DNA of 53,144 nucleotides from Ignavibacteriales bacterium (GTDB lineage: Bacteria; Bacteroidota; Ignavibacteria; Ignavibacteriales; Ignavibacteriaceae): NCBI GenBank assembly GCA_003141435.1, contig PLLW01000057.1, forward strand, positions 1-53,144. Direction: 5' to 3'. The notes beneath the pieces are model-generated. The model worked only from the letters and a program-made list of their open reading frames with translations. It ran no database searches and had not been told where the DNA came from. Position 1 is the first letter of the stretch; every line of letters begins with the position of its first letter. A program made the position numbers and the translations under genes. Shown piece after piece: positions 1 through 7,902 of this stretch.

Positions 1-720
1 CCTGCCGGGCATGTTGGCGTAGTGGATTTTCTTGGCAACGTAAGCGATAATACATTAAAGCCGGGAATTAACCTAGTTAACCCTATGGCGACTGTTGTAA
101 AGTTTGATGCAAGAACCCAGGAATTGAAGGAAACTATGATGGTTCCTTCAAAAGAAGGGTTGACCGTAACGCTTGAGATAAGTTTATTGTATAGCTTAAG
201 TTTTGAATATGCTAACAGGATATATAAGACTGTCGGTGAAAATTATGCGGAGACAATACTTATACCTCAATTCCGTTCAGTTGTAAGAGGGGTAACGGCA
301 AGTTACGATGCGAAAGCATTATATACTGCAGAAAGAGAAGTACTTGCAAATCGGATTGAACAAGAGCTATCAGCATTAGTTAAATCGAGGGGGATTACAC
401 TAGAGGCTGCACCACTAAGGCAAATTACACTTCCTCCCGGATTGACAGCTTCAATAGAGGAGAAATTAAAAGCTGACCAGGAAAGTCAAAGGATGCAGTT
501 TGTTCTTCTGAAAGAATCGCAGGAAGCAGAGCGTAAAAGAATAGAAGCAAAGGGTATTGCAGATTTTCAGGATATAGTTTCAAAGGGAATAAGCGAACAG
601 GTTCTTAAGTGGAAAGGAATTGAAGCCACGGAAAAATTAGCTGCTTCTCCTAATTCAAAAGTAGTAATAATAGGTTCCGGCAAGGAGGGGCTTCCGATAA
701 TTTTAGGAGGGGATAAGTAA
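1..720 (+). CDS. SPFH/prohibitin-family membrane scaffold protein (5' truncated)
   Basis: This is the 3' part of a prohibitin-like SPFH protein. The frame is open from base 1 (reading PAGHVGVVDFLGNVSD), which is the family's conserved entry into the SPFH domain, so the GTG at 22 is internal and the true start with its N-terminal membrane anchor lies outside the window. About 239 residues are visible. An SPFH beta-rich domain is followed by a long charged helix rich in Glu, Lys and Gln (roughly the segment EKLKADQESQRMQ), which is the coiled coil used for ring assembly. A Gly-rich tail (GSGKEGLPIILGG) ends it. Prohibitins form large membrane rings and often modulate FtsH-type proteases. The stop codon abuts the stop of mfd with no gap. 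A second, diverged copy of its tail lies just beyond. Confidence 0.9.
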   Translation, partial: PAGHVGVVDFLGNVSDNTLKPGINLVNPMATVVKFDARTQELKETMMVPSKEGLTVTLEISLLYSLSFEYANRIYKTVGENYAETILIPQFRSVVRGVTASYDAKALYTAEREVLANRIEQELSALVKSRGITLEAAPLRQITLPPGLTASIEEKLKADQESQRMQFVLLKESQEAERKRIEAKGIADFQDIVSKGISEQVLKWKGIEATEKLAASPNSKVVIIGSGKEGLPIILGGDK

Positions 721-3700
721 CTACATGGGGCCCGGCAGGGATGGACTTCCAATAATATCAGGAGGCGTTTGGTAATGTCCCGGTTCGTTATTAAATAGTT
801 TCATTATTTCCCTGCTGAACTTAATAAGGAAGTCAGCTATTTTTTCAGGAGTTTCGAAATTATTGGTTATGACTAATTTCATGACATCCTTCTGCTGACT
901 GAATTTTACAGAATCCTTATAATTATCCAATATGTAGCGCATAAGCTCGATGAATTTTACAGAATAATATTCTTCCTTTTTCTCATTGGGCAGGATAATA
1001 AAAATATTCTTTCTTTGAATGATAATCCTATCGAACAGTGCCCTGGAGGCATAGAATTTTAGAGCAGCGGCAGCGATAAGGCGTTTAACGATTATTGGAA
1101 GGGGTCCAAACCTGTCGATTATTTCATCCTTAAGCTCATCAATTTCGCCAACATTAGTAATTGAATAAAGGGCAGTATAGAAATTTAACCTGTCCATTTG
1201 TTCCGGCATATATTCTTTTGGTATGCCGATATCATAGAACGTATCAATAGTCGGTTCTGTTTTTTGATCAGTTTTAGGAAGGTCTTTAAATATTTCTTTG
1301 AATTCCAGGTATTTAAGTTCTTCGACGGATTCATTGATCATCTTAACATAAAGATCAAACCCGACGTCATTAATAAATCCGGTTTGTTCTGTACCGAGCA
1401 GATTTCCGGCGCCTCTTATTTCAAGGTCACGCATAGAAAGGCTGAAGCCAGCACCGACATCGGTAAACTCTTCAATTGCCTGGAGTCGTCTTAATGCCTT
1501 TTTTGAAATACCATGGAGTGAAGGGACAATGAAATATGAATATGCCTGTTTATTGGAACGCCCTACGCGCCCTCTTAATTGATGAAGTTCGGCAAGGCCG
1601 AAGCGGTCGGCACGGTTAACAATGATAGTATTTACATTAGGGATATCAATACCCGATTCAATAATTTTTGTGGAAAGGAGGAGATCGAATTTTCTGTTAA
1701 GGAAGCCGTGAATGACTTCTTCCAACTGGGCAGGTTTCATTTGGCCATGCGCGATTGCGATTTTTAGATCAGGTAAATATTTGCTGAGGTAGCCCGCAAG
1801 TTTATCGATTGACTGAACGCGATCGTGCACGAAATAAACCTGTCCCGATCTTTGGAGCTCATGCAATATCCATTCTTTTATTTTAACTATATCAAAAACA
1901 GAGACAGTAGTATAGATCGGCTGTCTATTTGGAGGAGGAGTTGCGATTATTGACAGATCTCTTGCTCCGAGCAGTGAAAGATTTAATGTTCTAGGAATTG
2001 GGGTAGCAGTTAACGTGAGGGTATCAACATTTGCTTTTAAAGACCGCAATTTTTCTTTAGCCATAACACCGAAGCGATGTTCCTCGTCTATTATAAGAAT
2101 TCCAAGGTCTCTAAACTTAACGTCTTTGGATAAAAGTCTATGGGTACCGATTAGTATATCGACCTTTCCAAGTTCAAGGTCTTTAAGAATTTCGGTTTGT
2201 TGTTTCTTGGTCTGGAAGCGTGAAATAACGGCAACTTTAATGGGGAACTGGGACAGCCTATCCTGAAAAGTATTATAATGCTGTTCGGCAAGGATAGTGG
2301 TTGGAACAAGCAGTGCGACCTGTTTATTATCCTGGACAGCTTTAAAGGCTGCGCGGACGGCAACTTCGGTTTTTCCGAAACCGACATCACCGCAGACAAG
2401 GCGGTCCATAGGATTTTCGGCTTCCATATCCTGCTTAATTTCTTCAGTAACTTTAGACTGATCGGGAGTATCTTCATAAAAGAAGGAAGCCTCAAGTTCT
2501 TTCTGCCAGACAGTATCAGGATTAAAGGAATAACCTTTGGTAGCTTTTCGTTTAGCATAAATCTCAATAAGCTCGCGTGCAGCTTCTTTAATTTTCTTTT
2601 TGGTTTTTTGTTTGGTAGTAGCCCAATCACCGGTGCCCAGCGTAGAGAGTGTGGGGACGAGATTTTCATTAGAGGAATATTTTTTTACAAGAGTAAGATA
2701 GTTAAGGTTAACATAAACCACGCCCCCCTCGTTGTACAGGATCTTCATCGATTCCTGGTTAGCCTCACCAATTTTGATTGTTTCAAGTCCAGCATATTTA
2801 CCGATGCCATAGTCTTCATGGACGACATAGTCCCCTTTTTTAATTGAGGCAAAAGCTTTCGATTTAGATTTTTTATACTTAGTACTTTTGCTGATTTTAG
2901 TCCTATACGGCTTATTAAATATTTCATAATCCGTGAGGAGAAGAAATTTTTCATTCTTTGAAACAAAGCCCTTTTTTATAGCAAGAGTTTCTATACGGAC
3001 CTTTCCTGTTTCGATCAGTTCTGCAAGATCCTTTTTGAACTGCGAAAGAAGATCTTTCAGGCGATCCGATTGAAGTTCATTCTCTGAGGTAATTATGATT
3101 TCATAATGATCGGCAGAATATCCTTGCAGTATATTGAACAAAATTTCGTAATTACTGTTTATTACCGGGGACTCTGATAATCCTAAATTTATTTTTTGAT
3201 CTGAGGAGCCAAGTTCCTCTTCTATCAGCCATCTTTTGTTTTCAGAATTGATTAAATAATCAATTTTATTGTTGGATATAGGAATTATTTCCTGAGGAAT
3301 ATCGGTAATAACAATTTCAGGGAATTCCTGATCGGAAGGTATTTCCGGAGGCGCATCTTCTAATATTACAATGGGCTCTTCCTGCTGACTGAAGCAATTG
3401 AACTTAGAATTATCGAGTGCATGAAGTTCATAAGAAGAGGCAATGACAAGAGGGTTTATTAAATAACTGAAAATGTCAGATGTATCCTCTCCCTGTTGAT
3501 TTATAAGGGAACCTGCGAGCGTAACTACCTCAGCACTGTCGATTGAGCGTTGACTTTCCGGATCAAAATAACGGATGGATTCGAGGAAGTCACCGTCGAA
3601 TTCAAGTCGTACCGGATTCTTTTCACTGTAAGACCAAAAATCAATAATAGACCCACGGAGTGAATAATCCCCCGGTGCCTCAACAAATTTATCCTTCTGG

Positions 3701-4152
3701 TAATTAAGTAGGTTCAGATACTCAATTATTTCTTCATAATTTAGCTCCCCTCCTGCTAAGATTTTTGTGGTTGACCTTTCTATTTTCTCTTTTGAAGGAA
3801 ATTGGCAATTTAGAAGATTGTAATCAGCAAGGAGAATAAGTTTATCTTTTTTAGATATTTCAGTTAGCTTTTCTTGCAGGAACTCCGGCTTATATTCTGT
3901 TATTGCAATTACATAGGAAGAAAGATTAAGGATATCCAGTTCAACCTGGAATTCTTCGATCGATTTAATTTCCGGAAGAAGTACAATAATCTGATTTTCA
4001 GATTCTATTAATTTCAGGAGGAGCAGACTTTTTGAAGAACCGAATAATGGAGAAGTATAAACAGGCGCAGTTCTTCCACCCAGCATTTTTCTTAAATGCT
4101 TAATTGAGTGGAACTCTGAGAACCTGTTTATGACAGAACTATTGAAATCCAT
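721..4152 (-). CDS. mfd: Transcription-repair coupling factor Mfd
   Basis: Mfd is an ATP-driven translocase that removes RNA polymerase stalled at DNA lesions and recruits UvrA. At about 1143 residues it has the usual length. The N-terminal third is the UvrB-like region (GGRTAPVYTSPLFGSSKSLLL, PGDYSLRGSIIDFWS). It is followed by the RNA-polymerase-interaction domain (KKGDYVVHEDYGIGKYAGLE). The superfamily 2 helicase motor comes next, with Walker A GDVGFGKTE, the DEEH box (IIDEEHRFGV) and TATPIPRTL. The C-terminal RecG-like TRG region (HQLRGRVGRSNKQAYSYF, RDLEIRGAGNLLG) and the UvrA-contacting domain follow. The ATG at 4152 is preferred over a TTG six codons upstream; neither has a clear ribosome binding site. 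The last residues (PPDIIGSPSLPGPM) are encoded opposite the duplicated SPFH tail and are probably an acquired C-terminal extension. Confidence 0.96.
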   Translation of the reverse strand: MDFNSSVINRFSEFHSIKHLRKMLGGRTAPVYTSPLFGSSKSLLLLKLIESENQIIVLLPEIKSIEEFQVELDILNLSSYVIAITEYKPEFLQEKLTEISKKDKLILLADYNLLNCQFPSKEKIERSTTKILAGGELNYEEIIEYLNLLNYQKDKFVEAPGDYSLRGSIIDFWSYSEKNPVRLEFDGDFLESIRYFDPESQRSIDSAEVVTLAGSLINQQGEDTSDIFSYLINPLVIASSYELHALDNSKFNCFSQQEEPIVILEDAPPEIPSDQEFPEIVITDIPQEIIPISNNKIDYLINSENKRWLIEEELGSSDQKINLGLSESPVINSNYEILFNILQGYSADHYEIIITSENELQSDRLKDLLSQFKKDLAELIETGKVRIETLAIKKGFVSKNEKFLLLTDYEIFNKPYRTKISKSTKYKKSKSKAFASIKKGDYVVHEDYGIGKYAGLETIKIGEANQESMKILYNEGGVVYVNLNYLTLVKKYSSNENLVPTLSTLGTGDWATTKQKTKKKIKEAARELIEIYAKRKATKGYSFNPDTVWQKELEASFFYEDTPDQSKVTEEIKQDMEAENPMDRLVCGDVGFGKTEVAVRAAFKAVQDNKQVALLVPTTILAEQHYNTFQDRLSQFPIKVAVISRFQTKKQQTEILKDLELGKVDILIGTHRLLSKDVKFRDLGILIIDEEHRFGVMAKEKLRSLKANVDTLTLTATPIPRTLNLSLLGARDLSIIATPPPNRQPIYTTVSVFDIVKIKEWILHELQRSGQVYFVHDRVQSIDKLAGYLSKYLPDLKIAIAHGQMKPAQLEEVIHGFLNRKFDLLLSTKIIESGIDIPNVNTIIVNRADRFGLAELHQLRGRVGRSNKQAYSYFIVPSLHGISKKALRRLQAIEEFTDVGAGFSLSMRDLEIRGAGNLLGTEQTGFINDVGFDLYVKMINESVEELKYLEFKEIFKDLPKTDQKTEPTIDTFYDIGIPKEYMPEQMDRLNFYTALYSITNVGEIDELKDEIIDRFGPLPIIVKRLIAAAALKFYASRALFDRIIIQRKNIFIILPNEKKEEYYSVKFIELMRYILDNYKDSVKFSQQKDVMKLVITNNFETPEKIADFLIKFSREIMKLFNNEPGHYQTPPDIIGSPSLPGPM
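728..775 (+). repeat. Diverged duplicate of the SPFH gene tail, antisense to the mfd 3' end
   Basis: Bases 728-775 align without gaps to 673-720, the last 16 codons including stop of the SPFH gene, at a 55-base offset. By my count 36 of 48 bases match. Read in the same sense it gives GPGRDGLPIISGGVW-stop against GSGKEGLPIILGGDK-stop. Many differences fall at third codon positions and are silent (GGT/GGG, GGG/GGA, CCG/CCA, ATT/ATA, GGG/GGC). It looks like the surviving end of a second SPFH paralogue. The last 16-18 codons of mfd are read from its opposite strand. Confidence 0.75.
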
Positions 4153-4251
4153 GAATAAAAAAGTTACCAATATTGGTTAAGATATCCAAAATCATCTCTC
4201 CGTACTTTGAAGAAAAGGTACCAAAAGAACTTTGGCTACAATTAAAATAGT

Positions 4252-4339
4252 ATAAATTTACTTCCACTCCGCTGCGGGAAATGCAACTCGTTGCACTCGA
4301 ACAGCACTTCCCACTGCCGCTTCGCTTCAGTAAATTTAT
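4252..4339. repeat. GC-rich hairpin element bounded by 11-bp inverted repeats
   Basis: An 11-bp inverted repeat (ATAAATTTACT at 4252-4262, AGTAAATTTAT at 4329-4339) encloses about 66 bases that are markedly more GC-rich than the surrounding DNA. Inside, GGGAAATGC (4276-4284) faces GCACTTCCC, a 9-bp stem with one mismatch that becomes a G-U pair in minus-strand RNA. An alternative small palindrome, TGCAAC/GTTGCA, lies between them. No protein is encoded. It sits in the 230-base gap between mfd and the PAP2 gene (both on the minus strand), about 100 bases upstream of the mfd start. It resembles a miniature or REP-type dispersed repeat, but only one copy is visible here, so this identity is inference. 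Confidence 0.5.
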
Positions 4340-4382
4340 TTAACGTATTTTAATTGATGCCCGTTAAATACTGAGGTTGCGA

Positions 4383-5150
4383 TTAGTTCAAAGGTATAAT
4401 GAAATTGAGGCTATAATCCTGAACCGGGCTTGCTTGCTGCTCTGATCTGTTTTCAGGATCATGGGAGGCATAATCACCGATAAAATATCCGATAGCTGAT
4501 CCCATAACAACATCAGAGAGCCAATGTTTATCATGGTAAATCCTTGCTGTTCCAACTAGGGATGCAATAGTATACCAGCCGACTTTCCAATAAATATTAT
4601 CAAGATAATTAGCCATTACTGAAGAGAAAGCAAAAGCAAGCGTTGCATGTCCTGAGGGGAATGAGGTCTGGGCCGTATTAAATTGTCCCGAGTGCCAATC
4701 CATATTTCCTTTACCAACATATGGTCTTGAACGTCCTGCGGCTGACTTTATAACAGTTGTGACAATACCGGCATAGGCGCACGATTCAACTAACTGTAGT
4801 CCGAGGTTTCTTACCTTGGAATCATCAAATATTAATCCGCATCCATAGATTCCGGCAATTCCTATTACCGGTATGGCAACGTTAAATACGTTATCTATTG
4901 AAAATAGTTTGTCACCAAAAGAAGTTTTAGAAAAAAATCTTGCATGTTTATCAATCAGAAATGTTCCGGAAGTAACAGCAATTGTACCAGAAAATATAAG
5001 CCAATCGGTTTTTCCCCAATTTGAAGGTGAAACTAAAACATCCTCACCTGTTCTAAAGAATCTGTTAAAATCTGAACCGATCTTCTTAAATTGCGGGAAG
5101 GAGAATGAATTAAATATTGTTATAAACAAGAAGATTTGTTTTAGGTTCAT
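4383..5150 (-). CDS. PAP2-superfamily phosphatase, exported or membrane associated
   Basis: This 255-residue protein has the three PAP2 (type 2 phosphatidic acid phosphatase) signature motifs in order. They are KSAAGRSRP (motif 1, Lys and Arg-Pro), PSGHATLAF (motif 2, catalytic His) and ARIYHDKHWLSDV (motif 3, the nucleophilic His and its Asp partner). The N-terminus (MNLKQIFLFITIFNSFSFPQ) looks like a signal peptide, and several hydrophobic segments follow, consistent with an envelope location. Family members dephosphorylate phosphatidate, phosphatidylglycerol phosphate or undecaprenyl pyrophosphate; the substrate cannot be told from sequence. It follows rsmG on the same strand after about 97 bases that contain a hairpin, so it is probably transcribed separately. 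Confidence 0.88.
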   Translation of the reverse strand: MNLKQIFLFITIFNSFSFPQFKKIGSDFNRFFRTGEDVLVSPSNWGKTDWLIFSGTIAVTSGTFLIDKHARFFSKTSFGDKLFSIDNVFNVAIPVIGIAGIYGCGLIFDDSKVRNLGLQLVESCAYAGIVTTVIKSAAGRSRPYVGKGNMDWHSGQFNTAQTSFPSGHATLAFAFSSVMANYLDNIYWKVGWYTIASLVGTARIYHDKHWLSDVVMGSAIGYFIGDYASHDPENRSEQQASPVQDYSLNFIIPLN

Positions 5151-5221
5151 AGATTAGAAAGCGCATTAATATTTTGTGACCTGAAGTGTAGTTGTGTTTT
5201 AAAAAGATTTTCAAGTTCCTG

Positions 5222-5246
5222 GAATAAAGATTTATTCTCTTTATTC
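5222..5246 (-). terminator. Hairpin just after rsmG, possible terminator
   Basis: GAATAAAGA (5222-5230) and TCTTTATTC (5238-5246) form a perfect 9-bp stem with a 7-base loop, starting within a few bases of the rsmG stop on the minus strand. No immediate U-tract follows (a short T-run comes about 20 bases later), so termination by this hairpin is likely but not proven. Confidence 0.45.
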
Positions 5247-5247
5247 G

Positions 5248-5931
5248 TCATGTATTGAGTTCCAGCAGTATAAGTTTTTTCCCTTTCTGGTTGCGAATAT
5301 TAGATGGCTTATAATAAAGCTCAAAAATTGTAGATTTCTTTATGAAGGCTTTGTATTTCATTTCTGCTTTCTTGAATTCTTCATCAACATCTCCTCCCTT
5401 TATTGCTACAAGAAATGATTTCTCTTTTATCAGGGGCAAAGCATACCTAAAAAGAATTATTAGTGGTACTGTTGCACGACTTATAACCAAGTCGAAAGAT
5501 TCTTTATATTTAAAAATAAACTCAGGACTCTCAGCCCTGTCATTAATTGCAATAACATTACTTAACTTCAATTTATTTACAAATTCCTTTACTGCCTCTA
5601 TTTTTTTCCCTGTTGAATCCACAAGCACCCCCTTCATTTCAGGACGCATAATGCCTAGCGGAATTCCCGGGAAGCCGCCGCCCGTACCAATATCAAGGAA
5701 ATTCGTACATTTTTCGGGAATGTATTTTGTGATGTATGAAGATAGGAAAATATGATTTTCAATAATCGAATCGATATCTTTTCTTGAGATTAGATTAACA
5801 GCTTCATTTTTCTCTGCTAGCAGTTCGGCAAAATAAGCCAAACGTTCAATTTTCATTGTATCAGTATTAAAACCATTTTCCCAATAAAAAGAAGATAATT
5901 CTTTAAAATATCTTTCCTGAACGTCTATCAT
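5248..5931 (-). CDS. rsmG: 16S rRNA (guanine-N7) methyltransferase RsmG
   Basis: RsmG (GidB) makes the m7G527 modification in the 530 loop of 16S rRNA; loss gives low-level streptomycin resistance. The 227-residue protein is of normal length. It has a class I SAM-binding motif LDIGTGGGFPGIPLGI, the acidic DSTGKK strand, and EFVNKLKL and the VISRA segment (residues about 140-150) typical of GidB. It lies 14 bases downstream of mnmG on the same strand, the classical gidA-gidB pairing often found close to the replication origin. The ATG start at 5931 has an AAAGGG-like ribosome site. Unlike the arrangement in Pseudomonas and Bacillus, no parA/parB pair follows. Confidence 0.95.
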   Translation of the reverse strand: MIDVQERYFKELSSFYWENGFNTDTMKIERLAYFAELLAEKNEAVNLISRKDIDSIIENHIFLSSYITKYIPEKCTNFLDIGTGGGFPGIPLGIMRPEMKGVLVDSTGKKIEAVKEFVNKLKLSNVIAINDRAESPEFIFKYKESFDLVISRATVPLIILFRYALPLIKEKSFLVAIKGGDVDEEFKKAEMKYKAFIKKSTIFELYYKPSNIRNQKGKKLILLELNT

Positions 5932-5945
5932 AAAACCCTTTTAAA

Positions 5946-7820
5946 TTAGTTCTTTAAATATACCAATAAAATAGAAATATCTGAAGGCGTTACTCCTGAA
6001 ATTCTAGAGGCTTGCCCGATAGAACGTGGTTTAACCTTATTGAGCTTTTCTCTTCCTTCTGTTGACAATGCTTTAATATTAGCATAATTTAATGTCAAAG
6101 GAATTTTAGCAGACTCATACTTCTCCATGCGCTTTACCATTTCATATTGTCTTTTGATATACCCCTCATATTTTAATTCTATCTCAACTTGTTCTAAGGC
6201 CTTTTCATTATGAAGGAGGATATCTACAAGAGGATTTATTTCTTTATCTAACAGACTGATTACCTCTTTAATTGAAAGTTCCGGTCGCTTGCATAATTTT
6301 GAAATTGTTTCAGTCGAATCAATCTCTGCAAGACCTTTATTTTCAAGAAACAAATTTACTTTTTTTGCATGAAGCTTTAAGTTATTGAAAAGATTTATGG
6401 ACTCATTTATTAAGGTTTCATCCTGGGATACTTTCTTTAATGCGTCAGATGAAATTAATCCATACCGATTGCCATAATGGAATAATCTCCTATCGGCATT
6501 ATCCTGTCTGAGGAGCAGTCTATGCTCAGCCCTTGAAGTAAACATTCTATAAGGTTCATCGGTAGACTTAATAACGAGGTCGTCAATTAGCACGCCTATA
6601 TATGCCTCACTTCTTTTTAGAACCAGCTCAGGCAGACTTTTTATTTTGGCAGCTGCATTTATTCCTGCTATTATTCCTTGTGCTGCAGCCTCCTCATATC
6701 CAGAGGTACCATTTATCTGTCCAGCAAAATAAAGACCTTCGATTAGTTTTGTTTCCAGCGTCAGATCAACCTGTTGAGGTGGGAAAAAATCGTATTCAAT
6801 TGCATAGCCGGGACGGGCCAATTCGCAATTCCCAAGTCCCTTTATTTTATGCAGAGCTTCAATCTGAATATCAGCCGGAAGCGAAGTTGAAAAACCGTTG
6901 ACATAAATGAGATCTGAGTCCAAACCTTCGGGTTCTAAAAACAGCTGGTGTTTTTCTTTATCGGCAAACCTTACGATTTTATCCTCGATCGAAGGACAAT
7001 ATCTGGGGCCAGTTCCTTTAATTATCCCCGTAAACAAGGGAGAATCCTTAAATCCCTTTTCCAGAATCGTATGTACCTCCTTATTGGTATACGTAATATG
7101 GCAGGAAACTTGTTCAAGAAATGGGAATCTGGACATATCCGTAAAATGCGAAAATGGTAAAGGGGGCTGGTCCCCTGGCTGAATTTCAAGAATATCCCAA
7201 TTAATTGTATTCTTTTTGAGTCTTGGGGGCGTGCCCGTTTTAAGTCTTGACGATATAAACCCAAGTTTATGCAAAGATTCTGTAACTCCAATTGAAGGTA
7301 ATTCGCCGAATCTCCCCCCCTGCGTAGATATTAACCCCGTATGCATCAGTGCATTAAGAAATGTCCCTGTTGATAAGACCAGTTTCGAACAATAAATTTC
7401 ATTTCCAGAAGAGATCCTTACCCCTTTGATAACATTATTTTCAGTTAAAATTTCTATTACACAATCTTCTATTAATTCCAGGTTGGGAGTAGATGTTAAT
7501 AAGGCAAAGGCAGCTTCAGAATAAAGCTTTCTATCTGACTGACACCGCGGGGACCATACTGCCGGACCTTTTGATTTATTCAGCATTCTAAACTGAATTC
7601 CTGTCATATCAGCTAATTTTCCCATAATACCCCCTAAAGCATCCACTTCCCTTACTAAGTGTCCCTTTGCTGTTCCCCCGATTGCAGGGTTACAAGACAT
7701 TCTTCCAAGCGCATGTTTATCCATCGTAATCAGGGCGGTAGAGCACCCCATTGTAGCTGCCGCATGTGAAGCCTCTAATCCAGCATGCCCCCCTCCTATT
7801 ATCAAAACATCATATTTCAT
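5946..7820 (-). CDS. mnmG: tRNA uridine-5-carboxymethylaminomethyl modification enzyme MnmG
   Basis: MnmG (GidA) is the FAD-dependent partner of MnmE that builds the cmnm5 group on the wobble uridine of certain tRNAs. The protein has 624 residues from the chosen start. The FAD dinucleotide-binding motif VLIIGGGHAGLEAS is at the N-terminus. GidA signatures RMLNKSKGPAVWSPRCQSDR and GQINGTSGYEEAAAQG follow, with a C-terminal helical MnmE-binding domain ending in RISGVTPSDISILLVYL. The ATG at 7820 is chosen because AGGAG sits 7 bases ahead of it. A TTG nine codons further upstream (7847) would read through the parS palindrome and is unlikely. Its neighbours mnmE (upstream) and rsmG (downstream) are on the same strand. 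Confidence 0.97.
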   Translation of the reverse strand: MKYDVLIIGGGHAGLEASHAAATMGCSTALITMDKHALGRMSCNPAIGGTAKGHLVREVDALGGIMGKLADMTGIQFRMLNKSKGPAVWSPRCQSDRKLYSEAAFALLTSTPNLELIEDCVIEILTENNVIKGVRISSGNEIYCSKLVLSTGTFLNALMHTGLISTQGGRFGELPSIGVTESLHKLGFISSRLKTGTPPRLKKNTINWDILEIQPGDQPPLPFSHFTDMSRFPFLEQVSCHITYTNKEVHTILEKGFKDSPLFTGIIKGTGPRYCPSIEDKIVRFADKEKHQLFLEPEGLDSDLIYVNGFSTSLPADIQIEALHKIKGLGNCELARPGYAIEYDFFPPQQVDLTLETKLIEGLYFAGQINGTSGYEEAAAQGIIAGINAAAKIKSLPELVLKRSEAYIGVLIDDLVIKSTDEPYRMFTSRAEHRLLLRQDNADRRLFHYGNRYGLISSDALKKVSQDETLINESINLFNNLKLHAKKVNLFLENKGLAEIDSTETISKLCKRPELSIKEVISLLDKEINPLVDILLHNEKALEQVEIELKYEGYIKRQYEMVKRMEKYESAKIPLTLNYANIKALSTEGREKLNKVKPRSIGQASRISGVTPSDISILLVYLKN

Positions 7821-7829
7821 TGAATCTCC

Positions 7830-7845
7830 TGTTTCACGTGAAACC
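7830..7845. promoter_or_regulatory. parS-like ParB binding site 1
   Basis: TGTTTCACGTGAAACC contains the perfect 14-bp palindrome GTTTCACGTGAAAC. It matches the general bacterial parS consensus TGTTTCACGTGAAACA at 15 of 16 positions (consensus from memory). It lies about 10 bases upstream of the mnmG start codon. ParB loads at such sites and spreads, directing origin-region segregation. Confidence 0.85.
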
Positions 7846-7886
7846 AATTTTTATTTTAACAAAATATATTTTATGATATACCCAAA

Positions 7887-7902
7887 TGTTTCACGTGGAA
7901 CT
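7887..7902. promoter_or_regulatory. parS-like ParB binding site 2, overlapping the mnmE stop
   Basis: TGTTTCACGTGGAACT reads AGTTCCACGTGAAACA on the other strand, a 15 of 16 match to the Bacillus subtilis parS form TGTTCCACGTGAAACA (from memory). It overlaps the TAG stop codon of mnmE and its centre is 57 bp from site 1. Two such sites in an 80-bp gap make a chance match very unlikely. Confidence 0.82.

Noticed and set aside
2278-2847. Long 189-codon open frame antisense to mfd
   Set aside because: It lies entirely within the well-conserved mfd helicase region on the opposite strand; no family resemblance and no independent start context.
7821-7847. Upstream TTG start for mnmG giving a nine-residue extension
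   Set aside because: It would translate through the parS palindrome, and the ATG at 7820 has AGGAG at proper spacing.
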